Assembly: GCF_947498345.1 (NCBI RefSeq)
Contig: NZ_CANMJY010000001.1
Span: 496,001 to 560,000 of the forward strand
Direction of reading: 5' to 3'
Length of the DNA stretch: 64,000 nucleotides
Origin: an uncultured Winogradskyella sp.
Lineage (GTDB): Bacteria; Bacteroidota; Bacteroidia; Flavobacteriales; Flavobacteriaceae
Part shown: in pieces, positions 34,156 through 42,046 of the stretch
Numbering within the stretch: the first letter of the stretch is position 1
How the letters are laid out: each line of letters opens with the position of its first letter
Translations under genes and position numbers: made by a program
The notes under the pieces: generated by a model
What the model was told of the DNA's origin: nothing
Databases searched by the model: none
What the model saw: only the letters and a program-made list of their open reading frames with translations

Positions 34156-34614
34156 TTATTGATTTTTAAGTTTAATTAAAAGTGTATTTAATTGTATCAA
34201 CTCTTTTTGAGTTAAGTTTTTTGTTATATTTTTTTCAGCTGCTTCGATTATTGGATCAATGTGTATTAAGGTGTCTTTTCCTAAACCTGTAATAATAATT
34301 TCTACTTTTCTCCTATTTGCTTTACAAATAGTTCGTTTTACAAATTTCTTTTTAATGAGTTTATCTACTAAGCGCGTAGTATTACTCATTTTATTAACCA
34401 TACGTTCTTGGATATCTTGCAAGTTAATTGCTTTACCATTTTGTCCTCTAAGAATTCTTAGTACGTTAAACTGCTCTATGGAAAGATCGTATGGCTTTAG
34501 TTGTAATTGTAATTCATCTTTTACCCAGCTATTTGAATAAAATATATTAATAACTGTAGCTCTTTCCAGAGGTATTTCAGATTTGGTCTTTAATATTTTT
34601 TTTAATTCTTTCAT
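34156..34614 (-). CDS. MarR family transcriptional regulator
   Basis: A 152-residue winged-helix repressor. The DNA-binding part is LQLKPYDLSIEQFNVLRILRG (residues ~40-60), then LQDIQERMVNKMSNTTRLVDKL (recognition helix) and a basic wing RTICKANRRKVEIIITGLG. The chosen ATG at 34614 is within a 19-bp inverted repeat that is probably its own operator. An in-frame start at 34635 would place coding sequence across that operator and the -7 box region, so it is less likely. It is co-transcribed with the YceI gene. Ligand unknown. Confidence 0.9.
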   Translation of the reverse strand: MKELKKILKTKSEIPLERATVINIFYSNSWVKDELQLQLKPYDLSIEQFNVLRILRGQNGKAINLQDIQERMVNKMSNTTRLVDKLIKKKFVKRTICKANRRKVEIIITGLGKDTLIHIDPIIEAAEKNITKNLTQKELIQLNTLLIKLKNQ

Positions 34615-34631
34615 ATACAACAATTGTATAT
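34613..34631. promoter_or_regulatory. MarR-type operator
   Basis: ATATACAA (34613-34620) and TTGTATAT (34624-34631) form perfect 8-bp arms around CAA. The site sits directly after the -7 box of the marR promoter and covers its start codon, the classic place for autorepression. It also lies about 90 bp before the divergent thioredoxin gene. Confidence 0.7.
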
Positions 34632-34632
34632 A

Positions 34633-34662
34633 CAAATGTAATGAAGTTTTTTAATTTACCAA
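34633..34662 (-). promoter_or_regulatory. promoter of the marR-yceI pair
   Basis: On the minus strand TTG (34662-34660), a 19-bp spacer and TACATTTG (34640-34633) match the Bacteroidota promoter pattern. The operator begins 1 bp past the -7 box. Confidence 0.75.
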
Positions 34663-34717
34663 TTAATATTTTGTTAAATTTTAAAAGTACAACGAGTTGG
34701 ATTCATAACTTTATCGG

Positions 34718-35266
34718 ATGAAGTGGTTATTTTTAGTACTCTTAATTTGTGTTTTTTCATGCAAAGATCATTCTTCTAATACTGATACTGAAGCATCTGC
34801 TTTAACTAGCGAAGAAGTAAATGGAGTTTTGGCTTTTGAATCGGATATAGATTTAAAAATTTATGATTATGATGGTTTAGAGCCATTAATCAACAAAACA
34901 GATGATAAGGTACATGTTGTAAATTTCTGGGCTACATGGTGTGCTCCATGTGTTAAGGAGCTTCCTTATTTTGAAGAAATAAATGTAAAATATAAAAATA
35001 ATAATGTAGAAGTGTTATTGGTAAGTTTAGACTTTCCAAAAAATTATGAAACTAAGCTTAAACCTTTTATAAGAAGTCACGACTTAAAATCTAAAGTTGT
35101 AGCATTTGATGATACAAATCAAAATCGATGGATACCAGCGATCAATAAAAACTGGTCAGGTGCAATACCAGCTACCATAATTTATAAAGGTGATAAAAGA
35201 AAGTTTTATGAGAGGTCGTTTACACAAGAAGAATTAGAAGTTGAAATCCAGGGATTTCTTAAATAA
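34718..35266 (+). CDS. TlpA-like thioredoxin-fold lipoprotein
   Basis: A 182-residue lipoprotein (lipobox CVFSC, Cys15) with a thioredoxin fold of the TlpA/ResA type. The redox motif is WATWCAPC (Cys75 and Cys78). VLLVSLDFP near residue 105 and the cis-Pro strand GAIPATIIYKG near 150 complete the fold. It should reduce or shuttle disulfides on the outer face of a membrane. It is 27 bp before another thioredoxin-fold gene and divergent from marR-yceI. Confidence 0.92.
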   Translation: MKWLFLVLLICVFSCKDHSSNTDTEASALTSEEVNGVLAFESDIDLKIYDYDGLEPLINKTDDKVHVVNFWATWCAPCVKELPYFEEINVKYKNNNVEVLLVSLDFPKNYETKLKPFIRSHDLKSKVVAFDDTNQNRWIPAINKNWSGAIPATIIYKGDKRKFYERSFTQEELEVEIQGFLK

Positions 35267-35293
35267 ATAAACAATTTTTAAAATAGATTACTT

Positions 35294-35905
35294 ATGAAAA
35301 TTTTAAAATTACTCGCAGTTATGGTGTTAGCACTCACAATTTCTGCTTTTACAATTAACACTGAAGGTAATGGTTATAAAATAGGAGATATTGCTACAGA
35401 TTTTAGTCTGGAAAATATTGATGGAAACATGGTGTCACTCTCAGATTTTAAAACTGCTAAAGGTTTTATAGTTGTGTTTACATGTAATACTTGTCCTTAT
35501 GCTGTTGCATATGAGGACAGAGTAGAGGCATTAAACAAAAAATATGCAGATAAAGGCTATCCTGTAATTGCAATTATGCCTAATAATACAAATGTTAAGC
35601 CAGGTGACAATATGGAAGCCATGAAAGCAAGAGCCAAAGCAAAAGGGTTTACATTTCCTTATCTAATGGATAAAGGGCAGAAAATATATCCGCAATATGG
35701 GGCAACAAAAACACCTCATATCTACATTTTAGAAAAGACTAAAAAAGGAAATGAAGTAAAATACATAGGAGCCATAGACGATAATTATAAAGATGCTTCT
35801 CTGGTTAATGAGAAATATGTTGAAAATGCTGTTGATGCTTTATTAGAAGGTAATGAGATTAAGGTAAAAGAAACCAGAGCTATAGGCTGCTCCATAAAGG
35901 TATAA
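35294..35905 (+). CDS. periplasmic redoxin (peroxiredoxin-like thioredoxin family)
   Basis: A 203-residue exported protein (signal residues 5-20, ending ISAFT). The domain is of the AhpC/TSA-redoxin type: IGDIATDFSLENIDGNMVSL near residue 32, then VFTCNTCPYAVAYE with Cys64 and Cys67, and KTPHIYILEK near 142. Such proteins act as thiol-disulfide or peroxide reductases. A C-terminal Cys (IGCSIK) is a further oddity. Same transcription unit as the TlpA-like gene, closed by the terminator at 35952. Confidence 0.88.
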   Translation: MKILKLLAVMVLALTISAFTINTEGNGYKIGDIATDFSLENIDGNMVSLSDFKTAKGFIVVFTCNTCPYAVAYEDRVEALNKKYADKGYPVIAIMPNNTNVKPGDNMEAMKARAKAKGFTFPYLMDKGQKIYPQYGATKTPHIYILEKTKKGNEVKYIGAIDDNYKDASLVNEKYVENAVDALLEGNEIKVKETRAIGCSIKV

Positions 35906-35951
35906 GCGCAGAAGATTAAAATTTCTACAGAAAAAATGTTAAATAATTAAT

Positions 35952-35978
35952 CCGAAGTGTAACACTTCGGGTTTTTTT
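35952..35978 (+). terminator. intrinsic terminator after the thioredoxin pair
   Basis: CCGAAGTG (35952-35959) and CACTTCGG (35963-35970) form a perfect 8-bp stem with a TAA loop, followed by G and seven T. Confidence 0.9.
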
Positions 35979-36001
35979 ACGTCTATATCATAAGGAAATG
36001 T

Positions 36002-36009
36002 TAATTTTG
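36002..36009 (+). promoter_or_regulatory. -7 box before the rhodanese pair
   Basis: TAATTTTG fits TAnnTTTG and lies 20 bp before the ATG at 36030, just after the preceding terminator. A -33 box is not clear. Confidence 0.45.
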
Positions 36010-36029
36010 TTTAAGCAAAATAGCAATTC

Positions 36030-36341
36030 ATGGCAGATTTATCTCAAAAAGATTGGACAAAACAACTTGAGCAAGATAATAATTCGGTTGTTTTAGATGT
36101 TAGAACACAAGAAGAAGTTGAGTTAGGTATTATACCTAACGCACTTCATATAGATATATATAAGGGTCAGGGTTTTATTGATGAAATTAATAAACTGGAT
36201 AAAACGAAGAACTATTATGTGTATTGTAAAGCTGGAGGACGAAGTGCCCAGGCTTGTGCAGTAATGAATCAATTGGGATTTGCAAACGCCTATAATTTAG
36301 TTGGTGGTTTTAGTGAGTGGGAAGGAGAAGTTACCGACTAA
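36030..36341 (+). CDS. cytoplasmic rhodanese-like sulfurtransferase
   Basis: A 103-residue single rhodanese domain. VVLDVRTQEEVELGIIPNALHID lies near residue 19. The active-site loop is YCKAGGRSAQA with Cys66, which takes the sulfur as a persulfide. It lacks a signal peptide, so it acts in the cytoplasm. It is followed after 14 bp by an exported rhodanese, giving one domain on each side of the membrane. Confidence 0.93.
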   Translation: MADLSQKDWTKQLEQDNNSVVLDVRTQEEVELGIIPNALHIDIYKGQGFIDEINKLDKTKNYYVYCKAGGRSAQACAVMNQLGFANAYNLVGGFSEWEGEVTD

Positions 36342-36355
36342 AATTAAATTTTACA

Positions 36356-36772
36356 ATGATTATGAAAAAAGTACTCTCCATCTGTTGCCTGGTATTAGTG
36401 ATAAGTTTAACTACAAGTTGTTTAGATAGTAAAGAAGCTGGTGCAGATGTAAAGCTAGTAACTGCAGAAGAAATGCAATCTATTTTAGAAATGGAAGAAG
36501 TGCAATTGGTTGATGTTCGCACACCAAAAGAGTATAACCAAGAGCATATTGTAAGTTCGCAAAACATAGACTTTATGTCTCCAACTTTTGAAGAGGATAT
36601 TAAAAATTTAGATAAAGCTAAGCCTGTAATTTTATACTGTAAAGGTGGTAATAGAAGTGCTAAATGTGCTAAGAAGCTAAAAGATGCCGGTTTTGAAAAA
36701 GTATACGATTTAGAAGGAGGTATTTCTAAGTGGAAACATTCTGATAAATTAAAGATCGAAGTCAGATCATAA
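36356..36772 (+). CDS. rhodanese-like lipoprotein
   Basis: A 138-residue lipoprotein (Cys22 in LTTSC from the ATG at 36356) with a rhodanese domain: VQLVDVRTPKEYNQEHIV near residue 46 and YCKGGNRSAKCA with the active Cys95. A second ATG at 36362 is also possible. The longer frame from 36317 overlaps the previous gene and hides the lipid signal, so it was not used. Periplasmic or outer-membrane persulfide carrier by inference. A terminator follows. Confidence 0.9.
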   Translation: MIMKKVLSICCLVLVISLTTSCLDSKEAGADVKLVTAEEMQSILEMEEVQLVDVRTPKEYNQEHIVSSQNIDFMSPTFEEDIKNLDKAKPVILYCKGGNRSAKCAKKLKDAGFEKVYDLEGGISKWKHSDKLKIEVRS

Positions 36773-36794
36773 AAGTTACACTAATTATAAGTAT

Positions 36795-36825
36795 AAAACC
36801 GAGCCTATTATTGTTCGGTTTTTTT
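36795..36825 (+). terminator. intrinsic terminator after the rhodanese pair
   Basis: AAACCGA (36796-36802) pairs with TCGGTTT (36815-36821) around a 12-nt loop, followed by a T-run. Confidence 0.8.
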
Positions 36826-36890
36826 ATGCCTTAATTCCTAAGGATTTTATAAATTAGACGACTTTAAAATCGTAATAAAACCACATCGTT

Positions 36891-36898
36891 TACATTTG
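36891..36898 (+). promoter_or_regulatory. -7 box of the dsbD-like gene
   Basis: TACATTTG fits TAnnTTTG and lies 7 bp before the ATG at 36906. The transcript would be almost leaderless. No standard -33 box was found. Confidence 0.5.
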
Positions 36899-36905
36899 TG
36901 GCTTA

Positions 36906-38894
36906 ATGCATAACTCTATGACGTTTAAAAAAGGACTTCTCTACTGCTTTTTAGCATTTTGTTTTTCATTCAATTTATCTGCACAAGAATTAGAACCCGT
37001 TACATGGGAGTATTCTATAGAGAAAATTTCAGATAGCGAGTATGACTTAGTATTTACAGCTAATATTGAAGACGGATGGTATATGTATTCGCAAGAAGAG
37101 TCTGAAGGTTTAGGACCTTTACCTACATATTTTGAATATAAAAATCAAGAAAGTAATTATAAGCTTATAGGTAAAACTAAAGAACCGGATGTTAAACCTA
37201 AATATGACAAGGTTTTTGAATTAGATGTAAAAAAGTTCGAAAAGGAAGCTCAATTTAAACAACGTATATCTTTAATAAATTCGGAATTTAAAGTTATAGA
37301 AGCACGAGTAGATTTTCAAGCTTGTGATGATGGTAAGTGTATAATGTTAGACAAGATATTTAACCTTTCACTTGATGGTTCTGCAATTGAAAAGAAAAAC
37401 ATAGTTATAGATGAACGAAGTAAAGAACTATCTAATGCATTAGAATTAAATGTCACAGGATGGGATAAGTACGAAGAGCAGAATGTAGAACAAAAGAGTA
37501 ATCTTACTATTTTCTTTTTAGGCTTTTTAGGTGGTTTGATAGCCTTACTCACTCCGTGTGTTTTTCCCATGATTCCTCTAACTGTATCGTTTTTTACAAA
37601 GAGTGCAAGTGATCCTAAAAAAGGGCTGTTTAATTCTATCTTGTATGGATTCTTTATCTTTTTAATTTATGCTTTGTTAAGTATTCCATTTCATTTGTTA
37701 GATTCATTAGATCCTGGAATCTTAAACAATATTTCTACTAATGTGACGCTAAATGTTATATTCTTTATCATTTTTATTGCTTTTGCATTTTCATTTTTTG
37801 GATATTACGAATTAACGTTGCCTCAGTCCTGGAGTGCAGCAATGGATAGTAAAGCCAACAAAATAGGCGGCTTTATAGGTGTCTTTTTTATGGCATTGAC
37901 TTTAGCAATCGTATCATTTTCTTGTACAGGACCAATTTTGGGTACATTGCTCGGAAGTTCATTAACAGCAGATGGTGGTGCCACACAATTAACGATGGGA
38001 ATGAGTGGTTTTGGTTTGGCTTTAGCATTACCGTTTACATTATTTGCAATGTTCCCTAAATGGTTAAATTCATTACCTAAATCTGGAGGGTGGCTAAATA
38101 CTGTAAAGGTAGTTCTAGGTTTTATAGAGTTAGCATTAGCACTTAAATTTTTGTCTAATGCAGACTTAGTTGAACATTGGGGACTTTTAAAACGCGAAGT
38201 ATTTATTGGTCTTTGGATAATTATAGGAATAGGTTTAGCACTTTACCTTTTTGGAAAAATAAAGTTTCCGCATGATGGTCCACTTCAAAAATTAAGTAAG
38301 GGAAGAATTACAACAGGAATTTTAGTTATTGCCTTTATCATTTATTTAATACCAGGTCTAACAAATACAAAATATGCTAATCTAAAACTCTTAAGTGGTT
38401 TTCCTCCACCTATGTTTTATAGCTTATATGAAAAAACATCTGAATGCCCTTTAGATCTAAATTGTTATAAAGATTTAGAGCAAGGTATTGCAGCCGCAAA
38501 ATCTGAAAACAAGCCTATATTGCTTGACTTTACAGGTTGGGCATGTGTTAATTGTAGAAAAATGGAAGAACAGGTATGGAGTACTTCTAACGTTTACGAT
38601 ATGTTACAAGATAATTATGTCATTATATCACTTTATGTCGATGATAAAAAAGCGTTGCCAGAAGATGAGCAATTTCAATATTTAAGGACTAATGGTACAG
38701 TTAAGGCTATTGAAAGTATAGGTGATAAATGGGGAACATTACAAACTATAAACTTTAAAAATAACTCTCAGCCTTATTATATTTTATTAGATCATAATAT
38801 GGGCTTATTAAATGTTACTAATGCTTATGAGCCTAATGCAGATGCCTATCTTAGTTGGTTAAAAACAGGCTTAGAAAACTTTAAAAAACACTAA
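36906..38894 (+). CDS. protein-disulfide reductase DsbD family
   Basis: A 662-residue inner-membrane electron carrier that moves reducing power from the cytoplasm to periplasmic thiols. Order: signal peptide (ends NLSAQ near residue 27), an N-terminal DsbD-alpha-like domain with the Cys pair in CDDGKC (Cys140, Cys145), and eight or so membrane helices (about 200-500). The latter include the redox Cys in TPCVFPM (Cys218) and SCTGPILG (Cys340). A C-terminal thioredoxin domain has GWACVNCRK (Cys547, Cys550). All three redox pairs are intact. An alternative ATG lies 12 bp in. It likely feeds the nearby thioredoxin-fold lipoproteins. Its stop overlaps the nitroreductase stop by 4 bp. Confidence 0.93.
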   Translation: MHNSMTFKKGLLYCFLAFCFSFNLSAQELEPVTWEYSIEKISDSEYDLVFTANIEDGWYMYSQEESEGLGPLPTYFEYKNQESNYKLIGKTKEPDVKPKYDKVFELDVKKFEKEAQFKQRISLINSEFKVIEARVDFQACDDGKCIMLDKIFNLSLDGSAIEKKNIVIDERSKELSNALELNVTGWDKYEEQNVEQKSNLTIFFLGFLGGLIALLTPCVFPMIPLTVSFFTKSASDPKKGLFNSILYGFFIFLIYALLSIPFHLLDSLDPGILNNISTNVTLNVIFFIIFIAFAFSFFGYYELTLPQSWSAAMDSKANKIGGFIGVFFMALTLAIVSFSCTGPILGTLLGSSLTADGGATQLTMGMSGFGLALALPFTLFAMFPKWLNSLPKSGGWLNTVKVVLGFIELALALKFLSNADLVEHWGLLKREVFIGLWIIIGIGLALYLFGKIKFPHDGPLQKLSKGRITTGILVIAFIIYLIPGLTNTKYANLKLLSGFPPPMFYSLYEKTSECPLDLNCYKDLEQGIAAAKSENKPILLDFTGWACVNCRKMEEQVWSTSNVYDMLQDNYVIISLYVDDKKALPEDEQFQYLRTNGTVKAIESIGDKWGTLQTINFKNNSQPYYILLDHNMGLLNVTNAYEPNADAYLSWLKTGLENFKKH

Positions 38895-39619
38895 ACCTCA
38901 AAATACACGTTTTCAAAAGGAATTCGAAAGCGTGGCCCATAGATACCTTTGTCGTCTCTTATGCCACAACCTATAACCATATTAATTTCGGCACCTCTGG
39001 GAAGTTTTAAAATTTGCTTTACTCTTAAGGTGTCGCTTCCTTCCATAGGACACGTATCGTAACCAATAGCGGCCATACTGGTCATAAAATTTTGTGCAGC
39101 TAATCCAGCACTTTTATGGGCTACAATACGCATATCACTAAGACGTGTTTGTCTGTATATAGGCTTGAATAATCCAACAACCTGAAATACAAAAAATTTA
39201 ATGTAACCAAGAATACCTAAGAAATCAGTGTAAATAGTTGGGATGAGTTTTTTATAGTAATTAGTAGCCATTTTTTTACGCTTCAAATCGCGTTCACTTA
39301 GCCCTTCTTTATTATAAACTTCATTTAAAAATTCAATATTGGCATTTGCACGCTTGCGCCATAAATCTTTCCGTACCACTACGACAACTAATTGCTGAGC
39401 TGTTTTTGCTGCACTCTGATTAAAACATGCCTCTGCCAATCGTTTTAATTTATTTTTATCGGTAATATGATAAAATTCCCAAAGTTGAAGGTTGCTACTT
39501 GTAGGTGCCAGAGACGCATTGACTAAACATTGTTTTACTTTTTCTATATCAATAGGGTCATCTTTGTAAACTCTTGTAGATCGTCTATAGGCAATTGCTT
39601 CTGAAACTGTTTTTTCCAT
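38891..39619 (-). CDS. nitroreductase family protein
   Basis: A 242-residue FMN-dependent oxidoreductase. The N-terminal FMN phosphate-binding AIAYRRSTRVYKDDPID (near residue 8), ASLAPTSSNLQLWEF near 31 and the C-terminal GCGIRDDKGIYGPRFR are family features. An inserted helical section (about residues 85-150, GYIKFFVFQVVGLF) makes it longer than minimal nitroreductases. The physiological substrate is unknown; quinones, nitro compounds or iodotyrosine-like substrates are all possible. Divergent from a polytopic membrane gene over a palindromic region. Confidence 0.9.
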   Translation of the reverse strand: MEKTVSEAIAYRRSTRVYKDDPIDIEKVKQCLVNASLAPTSSNLQLWEFYHITDKNKLKRLAEACFNQSAAKTAQQLVVVVVRKDLWRKRANANIEFLNEVYNKEGLSERDLKRKKMATNYYKKLIPTIYTDFLGILGYIKFFVFQVVGLFKPIYRQTRLSDMRIVAHKSAGLAAQNFMTSMAAIGYDTCPMEGSDTLRVKQILKLPRGAEINMVIGCGIRDDKGIYGPRFRIPFENVYFEV

Positions 39620-39651
39620 TATTAATTATTAGAAAATATAATCTACAAGAT

Positions 39652-39679
39652 AATTGAATTAAATATATTTAATTCAATT
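39652..39679. promoter_or_regulatory. 28-bp perfect palindrome between divergent genes
   Basis: AATTGAATTAAATA (39652-39665) is followed by its exact reverse complement (39666-39679). Outer arms CAAGATAA (39646-39653) and TTATCTTG (39692-39699) form a second nested inverted repeat. The site lies in the 90-bp gap between the nitroreductase and the membrane gene and may be a shared operator. Confidence 0.55.
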
Positions 39680-39709
39680 TTAATAGAAAGCTTATCTTGA
39701 AACCTTATT

Positions 39710-40714
39710 ATGAAGAGTGAAACTATTGACTATATTAATATTGGGTTGTTAATTGTATCCTTTGTAGCTGCGATTTACTTACCTTTTGAGTTATTTCTTT
39801 TTTCTTACGCGTTTCTTGGACCACTACATTATTTAACAGAAATCAATTGGCTCGATGATAAAAAATATTTTATAAGATCTCAATCTAAAATCTATAAGAT
39901 ATTTATTGTTTTGGCATCTATCATAGCTGTTTACCCATTGCTTAAATATATTGATGATGATTTTTTCAGTTTTATGAGCTCACAAAAGCATATAATCCTT
40001 GTTTCAGGTTTTTTGTTTTCTATAAGTTTAATTCTGTTTTCAAAGTCGAAACAATTAATTATAGCTTTTATTATTAGTGCTTTACTATCAGTTTTATGTT
40101 TATTGTTTTTACCTAAGATTATTATGGTATTGGGTGTCTTTTTACCTACACTGATTCATGTTTATATCTTTACATTACTTTTTATGATTTATGGTCAGTT
40201 AAAACACTTTACTAAAGCTGGTATTGTGAGTATAATTCTTTTAGTCTTAGTTCCTATTGCACTATTTTTTATTGATATGGTGCCCAATTCTTATGAGGCC
40301 TCAGAATTTGCTCTGCAAACATTTATAGGTAGTGGTTTTTTATCTATTAACACAATTGTCGCAGACTTCTTTGCAGATATAAATACAGATACTATTAACC
40401 TAATGTCTCCTATAATACTTAAAGTCCAGGTTTTTATAGCTTTCGCATATACTTACCACTATCTTAATTGGTTTTCAAAAACTTCAATTATAGGTTGGAA
40501 ATCGAGCTTAAGTAGCAAACGAACAAAGTATATTATTTTAGTATGGTTGGGCTCAGTGTGTATTTATTTATACAATTATATCACAGGACTGACAGTCCTA
40601 TTTTTTCTTAGTTTGTTACATGTAGTATTAGAGTTTCCTTTAAATGCAGTAACTATAAGAGAAATAATTAATGTTAGTTTAAAGAAAATGAAATTAAACC
40701 AATCAAAAAACTAA
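39710..40714 (+). CDS. polytopic membrane protein of unknown function
   Basis: A 334-residue protein with about nine transmembrane helices. Conserved-looking polar spots lie in or near the membrane: FLGPLHYLTEINWL near residue 37, LIHVYIF near 145, LKHFTK near 164 and YHYLNWF near 252. The repeated His-containing segments suggest metal binding or a hydrophobic-substrate enzyme, perhaps of a carotenoid or lipid type, but I recognise no family. Its last codons overlap the convergent histidine kinase gene by 12 bp. Confidence 0.7.
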   Translation: MKSETIDYINIGLLIVSFVAAIYLPFELFLFSYAFLGPLHYLTEINWLDDKKYFIRSQSKIYKIFIVLASIIAVYPLLKYIDDDFFSFMSSQKHIILVSGFLFSISLILFSKSKQLIIAFIISALLSVLCLLFLPKIIMVLGVFLPTLIHVYIFTLLFMIYGQLKHFTKAGIVSIILLVLVPIALFFIDMVPNSYEASEFALQTFIGSGFLSINTIVADFFADINTDTINLMSPIILKVQVFIAFAYTYHYLNWFSKTSIIGWKSSLSSKRTKYIILVWLGSVCIYLYNYITGLTVLFFLSLLHVVLEFPLNAVTIREIINVSLKKMKLNQSKN

Positions 40715-42046
40715 ACTAAATACTGTGCCTTCACCTTCTATGCTTTTCACAATTATTCGACCTTTATGTAGTAACATAATTTGCTTACAAAGGCTTAAGC
40801 CAATACCACTTCCCGTAGCTTTGCTGGTGAAAAAAGGTACAAATATGTTCTCGAGAATATCTTGAGGTATTCCAGAACCATTATCATAGACTTTAATGAC
40901 AATGTCTCTATTAGAATTTTGAGATGCTAATACTTTAATTTGAGCGTCATCTTTATGCTTGCATGCATCAACTGCGTTAAGCAAAAGATTAATCAAAACT
41001 TGTTCAATAAGGTGCGTGTCTATATCTAATGTTAGCTTAGGTCCAGAAATTTTAAATTCTATGTTAATATTTTTAGCCTCTATTGAAGGTGCCATCAATA
41101 ACTGAATATTATTAAATAGTTCAGATACTTTAACCCGTTGAAGATTTAAGTTAGTAACCTTGCTAAGACTTCTGTACGTTTTGGCAAATTTCAACAAGCC
41201 ATCACTGCGTTTTTTTATTGTTTTGATTCCAGAGTTAAGATCGTCTAATTGCAATGTGTTTTCCTTAGGTTGTTCAATTACCAATTGCAGATTAGATTGG
41301 AGTGTGTCTGCTAAAGAAGAAATCGGAGCAATAGAATTCATGATTTCATGAGTCATAACACTTAATAATTTTTTCCAGGATTCAGACTCATTCTTATTTA
41401 AAGTATTATCTATATCCTGAATAACAATCAATTTAAAAGCATCATCATCAACCTGAAACACAGTATCTGAAATTAAAATTTTAATACTTTCATTCTGTAG
41501 CGCAATTGAAATAGAATTGGGTTCTCTATGGTAAGTTTCAAAAATGGTATTGAATAATTCTGGTTTTCTGTTTTCAACAAACCGTATGTTTTTAAACGTA
41601 GGTATATCTAAAATATCACCAAACGAATCATTAGTCCATAGAACATCACCAGTTTCAAGATTATAAGCAATAATACCAATATCTATCATTTCTAAAATCT
41701 TCTGTAAATAAACATATTGTGCCTGATTCTGAGAATTAATTTCTTTTATGGTTCTATTAATCTCATTAAATCCTGTATACAAAAACCGGATATCTTTAGG
41801 GCCTCTATCTTCTGGAAACCATCTCGAAAAATCACGATATTTTACAGCTTCAAAAAAATCATCCATGGCTACAAATCGTCGCTTTACAAAACTATAGGTA
41901 TTGATAAGTACATAGAGGATAACTAAGCCGATAATTACTGCATAAGTGTTATTGTCATTATATATAAAATATGTAATAGCGAGAATGAGACCGACAAGGA
42001 GTATAATTTTAAAAAATAATCTAACAATATAGCCTTTATAGTTCAT
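40703..42046 (-). CDS. membrane sensor histidine kinase (NtrB/AtoS-like)
   Basis: A 447-residue kinase. Two transmembrane helices open it (residues ~9-28 and 33-52) with almost no periplasmic loop, so sensing is probably in or under the membrane. A PAS-like region spans about 110-215. The HisKA helix carries the phospho-His233 in SVMTHEIMNSIAP. The ATPase part has the N box (LINLLLNAVDAC near 357), DNGSGIP near 392 and TGSGIGLSL near 412. It follows the response regulator gene with an 11-bp overlap and is its partner. The likely output is control of the divergent efflux genes. Confidence 0.93.
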   Translation of the reverse strand: MNYKGYIVRLFFKIILLVGLILAITYFIYNDNNTYAVIIGLVILYVLINTYSFVKRRFVAMDDFFEAVKYRDFSRWFPEDRGPKDIRFLYTGFNEINRTIKEINSQNQAQYVYLQKILEMIDIGIIAYNLETGDVLWTNDSFGDILDIPTFKNIRFVENRKPELFNTIFETYHREPNSISIALQNESIKILISDTVFQVDDDAFKLIVIQDIDNTLNKNESESWKKLLSVMTHEIMNSIAPISSLADTLQSNLQLVIEQPKENTLQLDDLNSGIKTIKKRSDGLLKFAKTYRSLSKVTNLNLQRVKVSELFNNIQLLMAPSIEAKNINIEFKISGPKLTLDIDTHLIEQVLINLLLNAVDACKHKDDAQIKVLASQNSNRDIVIKVYDNGSGIPQDILENIFVPFFTSKATGSGIGLSLCKQIMLLHKGRIIVKSIEGEGTVFSLVF

